Shown piece by piece: positions 6,260-13,016 of a DNA stretch of 13,016 bases (its first letter is position 1; the number at the start of each line of letters is the position of its first letter). The position numbers were made by a program, and so were the translations under genes. The DNA lies in assembly GCA_947441695.1 (NCBI GenBank), contig CANEUK010000016.1, forward strand, positions 1 through 13,016. Reading direction: 5' to 3'. The notes beneath the pieces were generated by a model that saw only the letters and a program-made list of their open reading frames with translations, was not told the origin of the DNA and did no database searches. The stretch comes from Rickettsiales bacterium. Its GTDB lineage: Bacteria; Pseudomonadota; Alphaproteobacteria; Rickettsiales; UBA1997.

Positions 6260-8854
6260 ATGAACCAAGAAACTTACACGCAAAAAACTCAAAATCTCTT
6301 GCAAAGCTCTCAAACATTGGCTTTGTCGCGAGGAAATCAAAAACTTTTGCCAGAACATTTGCTTCACGAAATGTTGCAAGACAAAGATGGTTTGGCAGAA
6401 AAACTAATCATTTTATCGGACGCTAATGTTGAAATTTTAAAAGCCGAAATTTCTAAAATTTTAAACCAAATTCCTACGGTTGAAGGAAGCGGAGCTGGCT
6501 CAATTTCAATGTCGCCAGAATTAGCTCGAGTTTTGATTTTAGCTCAAAAACTTGCTAAACAAAATTCTGATAAATTTATAACAATTGAACGAGTTTTGCA
6601 GGCAATTTTAGAAGACGAAAAAAACGCCGCCGCAATTGCGCTAAAACTTGCTGGCTTAACAATTTTAACGCTTCGCGCTTCGATTCAAAAAATTCGTGCG
6701 GGCAAAAAAGCCGATTCAGAATCAAGCGAAACAACTTATCAGGCTCTTGAAAAATATGCGCAAGATTTAACCAAAAAAGCTGCTTTGGGAAAGGTTGATC
6801 CAGTAATTGGTCGCGATGAAGAAATTCGCAGAACCATGCAAGTGTTGTCGCGGCGCACCAAAAATAATCCAGTTTTAATAGGATCGCCCGGAGTTGGAAA
6901 AACCGCAATTGTCGAAGGTTTGGCGCAACGAATTGTAAATGGCGACGTGCCAGAAAATTTGAAAGGCAAAAAATTAATGTCGCTCGATTTAGGTGCTTTG
7001 ATTGCTGGCGCCAAGTTTCGTGGCGAGTTTGAAGAGCGTTTAAAAGCAGTTTTGGGTGAAATTGAAAATAGCGACGATGTAATTTTGTTTATCGACGAAC
7101 TTCATTTGTTGGTTGGCGCGGGCAAAAGCGATGGCGCAATGGACGCGTCAAACCTGCTTAAGCCTGCATTGGCTCGTGGTTCTTTGCATTGCGTTGGTGC
7201 CACAACTTTAGATGAATATCGCAATTACATTGAAAAAGATGCCGCTTTGGCGCGTCGTTTTCAGTCTGTTTTTACTGGCGAACCCACAATTGCCGACACT
7301 ATTTCAATTTTGCGCGGCATTAAAGAAAAATACGAAGTTCACCACGGTATTAAAATTAAAGATTCGGCTTTGGTTGCCGCCGCCACAATGTCGGCGCGCT
7401 ATATTACCGATCGTTTTTTGCCCGATAAAGCAATCGATTTAATCGACGAAGCCGCCAGCAGCTTAAAAATTGAAGTTGATTCAAAGCCAGCCGAACTAGA
7501 CGAAACTGATCGCAAAATTATTCAGCTAAAAATTGAAGCCGAAGCTTTGAAAAAAGAAGATGACGCGGCTTCAAAAGCGCGCTTGGATAAAGTAAATTTT
7601 GAGCTGCAAAATCTTGAGAAAAAATCTGCCGAAATGAGTTCGCTGTGGAATGCCGAAAAAAACAAACGTAATAAAATTAACGAATTAAAAAGCCAAATTG
7701 ACGAAAGCAAATTTGAACTAGAAAAAGCCCAGCGCGCGGGCAATTTGGCTAAAGCTGGCGAACTTACTTATGGCAAAATTCCCGAGCTACAAAAAGAGCT
7801 ATCAAACCTTGAAAATGCGGTAGCGCAAAGCTTGGTGCGCGAATCGGTTGGTGAAGATGATATTGCGGCGATTATTGCCAAAATAACCGGAATTCCGTTG
7901 GATAAACTGCTTTTAGGAGAAAAAGAAAAGTTGTTAAAAATGGAAGAAAATCTTCGTGAACGTGTGGTTGGTCAAGATGAAGCTTTAGCGGCAATTTCAA
8001 ACGCCGTTCGACGTTCGCGCGCTGGTTTGCAAGATTCTAGTCGGCCAATTGGCTCATTTTTATTTTTGGGCGCAACTGGAGTTGGAAAAACCGAAGTTGC
8101 CAAAGCTTTGGCAGAATTTATTTTTGACGACGAAACCGCGATGCTTCGCGTTGACATGAGCGAGTTTATGGAAAAACATTCGGTTGCGCGTTTAATTGGC
8201 GCACCTCCGGGTTATGTTGGTTTTGAACAAGGCGGCGTTTTAACCGAAAGCGTGCGTCGCAGGCCTTATCAAGTTATTTTGTTTGACGAAGTTGAAAAAG
8301 CGCATGGCGATGTTTTTAACATTTTGCTCCAAGTTTTAGATGATGGAAGACTTAGCGACAGCCAAGGTCACGTGGTGAATTTTAGTAATAGCATTATTAT
8401 TTTAACCTCGAATTTAGGTTCGCAATTTTTGAATGATTTAGATGAAGATGAATTGGCAAAAAGTGCCGAAGAAAGCGTTATGAAAGTAGTGCGCGCGCAT
8501 TTTCGCCCCGAATTTTTAAATCGTTTGGATGAAATAGTTTTGTTCAACAAACTAAGTCGCCACAATATGCAAAAAATTGTTGAAGTTCAAATTGGCAAAT
8601 TGGCAAAAAGACTGGCAACAAAAAATATTAATTTAAAACTCGACGAAAGTGCCAAAAAATATTTGGCCGCCAAAGGCTATAATTCAGTTTATGGCGCGCG
8701 CCCTTTAAAAAGAGTGATTCAGCGCGAAATTGAGAATATTTTGGCAGAAAAAATTTTACGCGGCGAAATTAAAGATGGACAAATTTTGAAGATTAAAGCT
8801 GAAAAAGAAGAGTTAAAGTTTCGCGTTTATATACTTGACACTACTATTTCTTAG
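6260..8854 (+). CDS. clpB: ATP-dependent chaperone/disaggregase ClpB
   Basis: ClpB is a hexameric AAA+ machine that threads aggregated proteins through its pore and refolds them with DnaK; it acts in the cytoplasm. Domains in order: Clp N-domain (about 1-145); first ATPase domain with Walker A GSPGVGKT at 208-215 and Walker B VILFIDE at 274-280; a long coiled-coil middle domain (about 408-525) that separates ClpB from ClpA/ClpC; second ATPase domain with Walker A GATGVGKT at 604-611, GAPPGYVGF pore-loop region at 647-655 and Walker B VILFDE at 672-677; and the C-terminal small domain with YGARPLKRVI at 811-820. At 864 residues it is full length. The last dozen residues (FRVYILDTTIS) do not look conserved, and the stop codon overlaps a convergent gene by 11 bases, so the tail may have been altered by a nearby insertion. 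Confidence 0.97.
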   Translation: MNQETYTQKTQNLLQSSQTLALSRGNQKLLPEHLLHEMLQDKDGLAEKLIILSDANVEILKAEISKILNQIPTVEGSGAGSISMSPELARVLILAQKLAKQNSDKFITIERVLQAILEDEKNAAAIALKLAGLTILTLRASIQKIRAGKKADSESSETTYQALEKYAQDLTKKAALGKVDPVIGRDEEIRRTMQVLSRRTKNNPVLIGSPGVGKTAIVEGLAQRIVNGDVPENLKGKKLMSLDLGALIAGAKFRGEFEERLKAVLGEIENSDDVILFIDELHLLVGAGKSDGAMDASNLLKPALARGSLHCVGATTLDEYRNYIEKDAALARRFQSVFTGEPTIADTISILRGIKEKYEVHHGIKIKDSALVAAATMSARYITDRFLPDKAIDLIDEAASSLKIEVDSKPAELDETDRKIIQLKIEAEALKKEDDAASKARLDKVNFELQNLEKKSAEMSSLWNAEKNKRNKINELKSQIDESKFELEKAQRAGNLAKAGELTYGKIPELQKELSNLENAVAQSLVRESVGEDDIAAIIAKITGIPLDKLLLGEKEKLLKMEENLRERVVGQDEALAAISNAVRRSRAGLQDSSRPIGSFLFLGATGVGKTEVAKALAEFIFDDETAMLRVDMSEFMEKHSVARLIGAPPGYVGFEQGGVLTESVRRRPYQVILFDEVEKAHGDVFNILLQVLDDGRLSDSQGHVVNFSNSIIILTSNLGSQFLNDLDEDELAKSAEESVMKVVRAHFRPEFLNRLDEIVLFNKLSRHNMQKIVEVQIGKLAKRLATKNINLKLDESAKKYLAAKGYNSVYGARPLKRVIQREIENILAEKILRGEIKDGQILKIKAEKEELKFRVYILDTTIS

Positions 8855-9041
8855 AATTTTCTTCGATTCGAGAAAGGCGATCTTGAATGTCGTCTATCTG
8901 CAAAACTCCGTAAACTAGAATCACAAAAGTCAAAATTACTGCTGATAGAATCTTGCTAGAATCGCTATCTGAAAAGAAAATGGATAGACCAAAAATAACT
9001 GACCAGACAGTAATTACGGTTTTTGCAGTTTTAACATTCAT
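8844..9041 (-). CDS. Small two-helix membrane protein, last gene of the IS-linked operon
   Basis: I do not recognise this 65-residue protein. It has two likely membrane helices (about 8-23 and 30-47) split by a short DSDSS-containing loop. A charged tail follows (IDDIQDRLSRIEENSKK, 49-65) that could form a short coiled coil. Its ATG overlaps the TGA of the upstream small gene (ATGA), suggesting translational coupling. Its own stop lies inside the last codons of clpB on the other strand (11-base tail-to-tail overlap). The operon position, rather than homology, is the main reason to believe it is a gene. Function unknown. Confidence 0.6.
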   Translation of the reverse strand: MNVKTAKTVITVWSVIFGLSIFFSDSDSSKILSAVILTFVILVYGVLQIDDIQDRLSRIEENSKK

Positions 9042-9182
9042 GACTTTGATTCTTTTGGTTTGATAAGTTTTTTTAGAGCTTTTTTTAGATCAAATTTTTC
9101 ATCGCAACCAGCTTCTTTTGAGGCGGCTTTGAAGAGGTCATGTTGAGATTTTTTTGGCTGTTTTTTTTGGTTTGTCTGCCAC
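9038..9182 (-). CDS. Small charged protein interrupted by a +1 frameshift at a poly-A tract
   Basis: A GTG at 9182 overlaps the TAG stop of the 300-residue gene (TAGTG) and opens VADKPKKTAKKIS before a stop at the 15th codon. If one A is dropped from either the A8 or the A7 tract just downstream (9151-9168), the frame continues through HDLFKAASKEAGCDEKF and a lysine-rich helix to KPKESKS. It then stops at a TGA that overlaps the ATG of the next gene. The restored product is about 47 residues, highly charged, with a central AGCDEKFDLKKALKK. The exact fit of both ends to neighbouring start/stop codons argues that this was, or is, a real gene. It may be a pseudogene, be rescued by slippage on the A-tract, or reflect a sequencing indel. 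Function unknown. Confidence 0.55.
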
Positions 9183-10084
9183 TATAGAAGCCTCCCTTGT
9201 TCAGGCGAAGGAATGTAGTCAATTACTTCCATTACCTCGTAGCTTTCGTTGAAAAAAACTTTGGAATAAGGATCTAAAACCTGAATTATTTGCATATTGG
9301 CTTTTATACTATCGCCCTGCTTGATTGATATTTCACCTCTAGCCATTCTATCCCAAAATTTATCATCGGAAACTGGTGCGGAAATTTTTATGCCTTTCCA
9401 AGCGAATTCCCATTTTCTTTTTCCTTTTTCCAAGATCACTTTTATTAGCTGTAAATGAGCTTCTTCGGTAAGTTTCTTTTTATTGTTTCCCAACTCTTCA
9501 TTGGCTTCAGCGATATTGATGAAGAAATTAAAATCCTCTCTTTTTGTCTGAAAAGGAAACGATTGATCTTCCAAATTTTTTTGAATCTTAAAACCGCTAA
9601 TTGATGGGTCGTTTGCGATAATATCAAAGCTTGCAGCAATTTCTGATTTAATGTTTTTTTGATTTTTTATTTTATCAGCGTTGTCGTAAATTTCTCGCGG
9701 AATGATGATTTTAGAATTGCTGGTTTCTATAGTTACTTCCTTGTCTCTTATCACAATCAAATCCTTACCGCTTTGCTGCCATATGATAGCTAATAGAGCA
9801 AGAAAAGTTGGAACTGTTTGATTTTTTTCCGGGAGAAAAGGGGTAACTTTATTCCAGATTTTTTTACAAACTTTGATTGTTGGCTTAAAGCTACCTTTGT
9901 TTATCGCTTCAATGCGAATTTCCACCTTGCTGTCAGGTGAAATTAAATAATTTACTTCCTCGATAATTCTTGATAGAGCGACAATTGAATTAGCAAAAGT
10001 GTTTGCTTCAATCGAATGTAGCTCTCCATCGTAAGAGATAATAAAAGTATCTTTGAAATCCGCTAAGTTAACAGTGTTTGTCAT
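9182..10084 (-). CDS. Uncharacterised 300-residue protein downstream of IS1595-type transposase
   Basis: I do not recognise a named family. The protein is soluble-looking, without signal peptide or clear membrane helix. The N-terminal part has a strand FIISYDGEL (14-22), a helix ANSIVALSRIIEEVNYL (31-47) and a strand-turn VEIRIEAINKGSF (54-66). A hydrophobic stretch VPTFLALLAIIWQQSG lies at 91-106. The C-terminal part (about 243-291) has FWDRMARGEISIKQGDSIK followed by strands ending in YEVMEVIDYI, suggestive of a beta-rich domain. The ATG overlaps the TGA of the transposase remnant (ATGA), so it was probably translated from the transposase message. It overlaps the next gene by one base. Its base composition and codons do not stand out from the AT-rich surroundings. 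It is intact and full-looking, unlike the transposase. A transposon passenger role is inferred from position only. Confidence 0.75.
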   Translation of the reverse strand: MTNTVNLADFKDTFIISYDGELHSIEANTFANSIVALSRIIEEVNYLISPDSKVEIRIEAINKGSFKPTIKVCKKIWNKVTPFLPEKNQTVPTFLALLAIIWQQSGKDLIVIRDKEVTIETSNSKIIIPREIYDNADKIKNQKNIKSEIAASFDIIANDPSISGFKIQKNLEDQSFPFQTKREDFNFFINIAEANEELGNNKKKLTEEAHLQLIKVILEKGKRKWEFAWKGIKISAPVSDDKFWDRMARGEISIKQGDSIKANMQIIQVLDPYSKVFFNESYEVMEVIDYIPSPEQGRLL

Positions 10085-10558
10085 GCCATTGATGAGATTC
10101 TGTAAGTTAATCGTTTACCCATAACGCCTGCCAATACTGCTTCGGCGCGTTCTGAATCTGTAATTTCTTTCGTATTATAACGAAAATCGAACTCGCACAA
10201 GTATCGTTTCAAATGATTACTTTTGCAATGCTGATAAACGCCTTTCATGCCTCTTTTGAAAATGCTAAAAAAGCCTTCGATTGTGTTGGTGAACAGAGCC
10301 GCGAACATATTCTTTGCGGCTGTGAACAACAACGCCGTGATCTTTAAACTCTTTTCCGATTTTTACATATTGTCTAGCTTCATCAGTCATCAAAGTTGTT
10401 TCTTGCTTCACTGCGCTTTGAAGAATTGGCAAAAGTGTTTTTACATTTGTCAGCTGAACATGGTGAGAACGAACTTTGCCGCCACGCTCAACTAAGCTAA
10501 AAACCTTTTCTTTGTGAGACCATCCGCGCTCGCCTTGTTTATGTTTGCCAAAAGTTGT
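10081..10558 (-). pseudogene. Degraded IS1595-family (ISXO2-like) transposase remnant
   Basis: Translation of the minus strand shows GKHKQGERGWSHKEKVF, then LVERGGKVRSHHV, LMTDEARQYVKIGKEF and HSRKEYVRGSVH in one frame. After a frameshift near 10290 it continues as NTIEGFFSIFKRGMKGVYQH, YLCEFDFRYN and GKRLTYR in another. These are the ISXO2-like catalytic-domain blocks of IS1595 transposases, including the second Asp (MTDEARQY) and the NT-EG-FSIFKRG block. At the junction the sequence needs two extra bases (one AC unit) to restore the frame. An in-frame TAG at 10559-10561 precedes the recognised part, and the N-terminal zinc-ribbon region and first catalytic Asp are not recognisable. The element therefore cannot move on its own. 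Its stop codon overlaps the start of the 300-residue gene. Confidence 0.85.
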
Positions 10559-10603
10559 CTAGACCCAAGATTTTACGCCAAAGTAAAAATCTATTGATCG
10601 GAA

Positions 10604-10660
10604 GCAATAAAGTATTTTTGAGGAAAAATTAAAACTTAAAAAAACCAAAAACTTTATTGC
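10604..10660. repeat. Imperfect inverted repeat between the transposase remnant and gap
   Basis: GCAATAAAGTATTTTTG at 10604-10620 is the inverted complement of CAAAAACTTTATTGC at 10646-10660 except for one bulged T-A context, around a 25-base A-rich loop. It lies about 58 bases downstream of the gap stop in the direction of gap transcription. It could act as a weak bidirectional terminator, though no clean U-run follows the stem. Alternatively it is the end or relic of a mobile element next to the broken 5' end of the transposase. Confidence 0.5.
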
Positions 10661-10718
10661 GGATGCAGAGATTAATTTGCTTAAACTTTAGTTTGAATTT
10701 GGATAATTAACAGCAGCT

Positions 10719-11738
10719 TTAAAACAAGGATTTATCTTTGATTAACCTAGCAACATCAAGCATTCTAAGCGAAAAAGCCCATTCATTATCATACCAAGAA
10801 ACAACTTTTACCAAGTTTTTGCCAATTACCTTGGTTTGGGTGGCGTCAAAATATGAGCTAAAATTTGTATGGTTGAAATCAATTGAAACCAAATGCTCTT
10901 CAACAACTTGTAAAACATTTTTCATTTTTTCATTTGCAGCTTTTTTTACCGCTTCATTGATTTGGGAAATATCGGTATCTTTTTTGGCGATAAAATTGAG
11001 TTCAACCATTGAAACGTTGGCGGTTGGAACGCGAACTGCGCCTCCATCTAATTTGCCTTTTAGTTCTGGCAAAACTAAGCCAATTGCCTTGGCTGCTCCG
11101 GTTGAAGTCGGAATAATCGACATGGCGCAAGCACGAGCGCGTCGCAAGTCTTTGTGAGAATTATCAACGATATTTTGATCGTTTGTATAAGCGTGAATTG
11201 TGGTCATAAAACCTTTTTCAATGCCAATTGAATCATTCAAGGCTTTGGCAATTGGAGCTAAACAATTGGTGGTACAAGATCCGATGGAAATTACCTTGTC
11301 GTCAGAATTTAAAGTTTCGTCATTAACGCCAAAAACAATTGTTTTAACAGAATCTTCTTTGGCTGGAGCCGAAATAATAACTTTTTTAGCACCAGAATTA
11401 ATGTGCCAAAAGGCTTCGTCGTGCTTGGTAAATGCGCCGGTGCATTCAAAAACTAGGTCGATTTTTAGCTCTTTCCAAGGCAATTTTTTTGGATCTCTTT
11501 CATTGAGAAGTTGAACTTTTTTACCGTCGATTATTAAAAAATTTTCGCTTTCTTCGACAGTTTTTGAAAAACGTCCGTGAATTGAATCGTATTTTAGTAA
11601 ATGTTTTTGAGTTTGTGCATCGGCTGATCCGTTGATTGCAACAAGCTCGATATTAGAATATTTTTTATCTTCGAAAATAGCGCGAGCAACGCAACGACCA
11701 ATGCGACCAAGCCCGTTAATTGCAACTCGAATAGTCAT
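10719..11738 (-). CDS. gap: Type I glyceraldehyde-3-phosphate dehydrogenase
   Basis: GAPDH interconverts glyceraldehyde-3-phosphate and 1,3-bisphosphoglycerate, in glycolysis or gluconeogenesis. The nucleotide-binding start INGLGRIGR is at 7-15. The active-site block SIGSCTTNCLAP at 151-162 has catalytic C155, with H182 in IHAYTND. RRARACAMSIIPTSTGAA at 199-216, DGGAVRVPT at 231-239 and SWYDNEW at 314-320 complete the family signature. The length of 339 is normal. The loop after the second Rossmann strand reads AINGSAD (34-40), without the Asp that usually enforces NAD preference, so NADP use is possible. It follows the IalB-like gene by 33 bases on the same strand and may share its transcript. 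No Shine-Dalgarno sequence is visible. Confidence 0.97.
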   Translation of the reverse strand: MTIRVAINGLGRIGRCVARAIFEDKKYSNIELVAINGSADAQTQKHLLKYDSIHGRFSKTVEESENFLIIDGKKVQLLNERDPKKLPWKELKIDLVFECTGAFTKHDEAFWHINSGAKKVIISAPAKEDSVKTIVFGVNDETLNSDDKVISIGSCTTNCLAPIAKALNDSIGIEKGFMTTIHAYTNDQNIVDNSHKDLRRARACAMSIIPTSTGAAKAIGLVLPELKGKLDGGAVRVPTANVSMVELNFIAKKDTDISQINEAVKKAANEKMKNVLQVVEEHLVSIDFNHTNFSSYFDATQTKVIGKNLVKVVSWYDNEWAFSLRMLDVARLIKDKSLF

Positions 11739-11771
11739 GATTTGATTTTAATTGATTTAAAAAAGAGGGAA

Positions 11772-12281
11772 TTATTTTGAAACTCGATTGCTATAATAAT
11801 TTAAGGCACTTCGAAAATCTTTAAGATTTATTTTGGCGGTAATTTCTTTTTCCGAATCGCGAACGCTAAATCTGAAGAACAAAAAGTCACCAGTTTTCAT
11901 TTGGTTGTAAAGCAAGTTTTTTTGCGCTTCGTCAATTGGTATAAGTCCAAAGTCTTTAGCACTAAGATTTTTTGACAAAATTAAGTCATTTTGATCAACT
12001 CGAATTTTTAAAAAACTTCCAATGCGAATTTGTGGAATTGCAATAAAAAGTTGGTTTAAAAATTTAATTGTTGGTTCAATTGAAATTACGGCAGTATTTT
12101 GATAAAATTTTGAGGCAATTTTGCAGTGAGCCAAATCCATCATTGCATCAATTTCGCAAAAAACTTTCCATTCGCCAAAACTTTTTTCTTCGTTTTGCAC
12201 GTCAATAATTTCAGATTTGGCTTTATTAAAACTTGTTAGCCAAAAAGAAGTTGCTAAAAAAATTACAAAAAATTTTTTCAT
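11772..12281 (-). CDS. IalB-like (invasion-associated locus B family) secreted protein
   Basis: The protein starts with a signal peptide: MKKFF, a hydrophobic core to about residue 18, and a probable cleavage near AKS-E at 23-24. The mature part opens with FGEWKVFCE (35-43), like the FGDW-V-C start of IalB family proteins. A second Cys is at 53, a beta-rich middle follows, and the ending INLKDFRSALNYY (151-163) resembles the family's LKGF-AL ending. IalB proteins are periplasmic or surface proteins of alphaproteobacteria; one in Bartonella was linked to red-cell invasion, but most members have no known function. At 169 residues it has typical length. It is probably co-transcribed with gap downstream. 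Its start codon is only six bases from that of the divergent membrane gene. Confidence 0.65.
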   Translation of the reverse strand: MKKFFVIFLATSFWLTSFNKAKSEIIDVQNEEKSFGEWKVFCEIDAMMDLAHCKIASKFYQNTAVISIEPTIKFLNQLFIAIPQIRIGSFLKIRVDQNDLILSKNLSAKDFGLIPIDEAQKNLLYNQMKTGDFLFFRFSVRDSEKEITAKINLKDFRSALNYYSNRVSK

Positions 12282-12287
12282 AAAACT

Positions 12288-12572
12288 ATGGCTTATTTAT
12301 TTATTTGCGGACTATTGATTTTTCTTTGTTTGGCTGGCTTATGCGGACTTTTTTTCTTTGAAGAATATATCAGAAAGATTTCTTCTTTATCGGTTTCTTA
12401 TAGCAGTTTTTTAATTTTGATTATTTTGTTAGCCTCAAGAAGCGGTCGCCTAAATGATGTTTTGGTAGTTATGGTTAGTATTTTGGCAATTTTTTCTGTG
12501 AATCTTTTGATTGGAATTGGGCTTGCTAAAAATATTACTCAAACCCAATTTTCTGAATCTACTAAAGATTAA
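12288..12572 (+). CDS. Small three-helix membrane protein, possibly NuoK/MnhC-like
   Basis: This 94-residue protein has three hydrophobic helices, about 3-23, 33-50 and 56-80, and a short polar C-terminal tail. The layout and local matches recall the NuoK/MnhC (MrpC) family: a GLCGLFF turn after helix 1, a basic YIRKI, and a last helix beginning LNDVLVVMVSILAIFSVNLL, which fits the DPLVQALVLTAIVI region. NuoK-like Mrp subunits form part of cation/proton antiporters, but no other Mrp genes are in the window, and the conserved membrane Glu residues of NuoK are not evident. The assignment is therefore tentative. It is divergent from the IalB-like gene with only six bases between the start codons. 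Confidence 0.5.
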   Translation: MAYLFICGLLIFLCLAGLCGLFFFEEYIRKISSLSVSYSSFLILIILLASRSGRLNDVLVVMVSILAIFSVNLLIGIGLAKNITQTQFSESTKD

Positions 12573-12739
12573 ACCTAGAGTTTATATTTAAATTCATCTC
12601 AACTCGTATTTGGTCATATTTTAGCTTATTTTTTTAATGAAATTATTCGAAATATATCCAGATATTCCTCGTAATTTTATCAAAAAAGCGCTTAAAAATA
12701 TGCCAAAATCTTAGGTAAAATTAATTTGAATACGGGTTT

Positions 12740-12919
12740 CTAGATATTATCCAATTTTAAGCGGATTGGTTCGCTTTTGGGTTTAAATTCTGAAACTAGT
12801 TTTTTTCTAAGAATTGCAGTGTGATTTTCGATTTGATCGAGAATTTCTAAAATTTGCAAAGCTTCTGCTGACAATTCTTCGCTGATTTCAATTTTTTCTT
12901 TAGGAGTTGAGATGTTCAT
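12740..12919 (-). CDS. Small hypothetical protein (59 residues)
   Basis: An ATG at 12919 opens 59 codons to a TAG at 12740. The product is charged, with a likely single amphipathic helix or coiled coil at about 14-43 (residues around ELSAEALQILEILDQIENH) and a basic-proline tail (FKPKSEPIRLKLDNI). I do not recognise a family. The frame stays open upstream of the ATG to a TGA at about 12985 but offers no ATG there. Base composition and the amphipathic pattern favour coding; there is no clear ribosome-binding site. The flanking stretches 12573-12739 and 12920-13016 hold nothing else I can support. Confidence 0.45.
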   Translation of the reverse strand: MNISTPKEKIEISEELSAEALQILEILDQIENHTAILRKKLVSEFKPKSEPIRLKLDNI

Positions 12920-13016
12920 ATTTTGAATAAAAAAATTACTACTTAAAACCTTGTCAAAAGACAGTTCCTTAGCTTTTTTTTGATGTCAAATATTTTTTTT
13001 AAAACCGCTTTAAAAA

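Noticed and set aside
8837..8842. TTGACA at the end of clpB as a -35 box
   Set aside because: It points on the plus strand into the 3' ends of minus-strand genes, with no convincing -10 partner or downstream plus-strand gene.
9445..9639. 64-codon minus-strand frame inside the 300-residue gene
   Set aside because: Out-of-frame shadow of a longer frame supported by operon overlaps.
10247..10495. 82-codon plus-strand frame opposite the transposase remnant
   Set aside because: Lies wholly opposite clear transposase coding blocks and looks like a shadow frame rich in hydrophobic residues with no family match.
10673..10700. Short AT-rich palindrome (AAACT-TT-AGTTT) after gap as a terminator
   Set aside because: Five-base-pair AT stem with a two-base loop is too weak to call.
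12637..12714. Plus-strand ATG opening 25 codons (MKLFEIYPDI...)
   Set aside because: Short, no ribosome-binding site, no recognised family, and in an AT-rich intergenic stretch where such frames arise by chance.

Overview
The window comes from a very AT-rich bacterial genome. The succinate dehydrogenase genes (order C-D-A-B), the alphaproteobacterial style of SdhA and GAPDH, and an IalB-like secreted protein point to an alphaproteobacterium. A low-GC, possibly host-associated lineage (Rickettsiales/Holosporales-like) is likely. This placement is inferred from protein features, not from a tree. Shine-Dalgarno motifs are weak or absent for most genes, and homopolymer A/T tracts are common.

Left part (1-5402, all minus strand): one tightly packed transcription unit, sdhC-sdhD-sdhA-sdhB-proC, followed by a gene for a polytopic GT87-type membrane glycosyltransferase. 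The glycosyltransferase gene starts inside the end of proC and runs off the left edge. The unit encodes all four subunits of respiratory complex II, the last enzyme of proline synthesis, and an envelope glycosyltransferase.

Middle (5558-8854, plus strand): folK (folate synthesis) diverges from sdhC across a 155-base promoter region. It is followed by clpB, the heat-shock disaggregase, which has a plausible RpoH-type promoter in its 207-base leader.

Accessory island (8844-10660, minus strand): a decayed IS1595-family (ISXO2-like) transposase is followed, with start/stop codons that overlap each time, by three small genes. These encode a 300-residue protein of unrecognised family, a roughly 47-residue charged protein whose frame is broken at a poly-A tract, and a 65-residue two-helix membrane protein. 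The last one overlaps the end of clpB tail-to-tail. This looks like a passenger operon carried in by the IS, and it is the most interesting part of the window. An imperfect inverted repeat lies between the transposase remnant and gap.

Right part (10719-13016): an IalB-like secreted protein and GAPDH (gap) form a probable two-gene unit on the minus strand. A small NuoK/MnhC-like membrane protein starts only six bases away, head-to-head with the IalB-like gene. A 59-residue uncharacterised ORF lies near the right edge. No tRNA, rRNA, CRISPR array or replication origin was seen.
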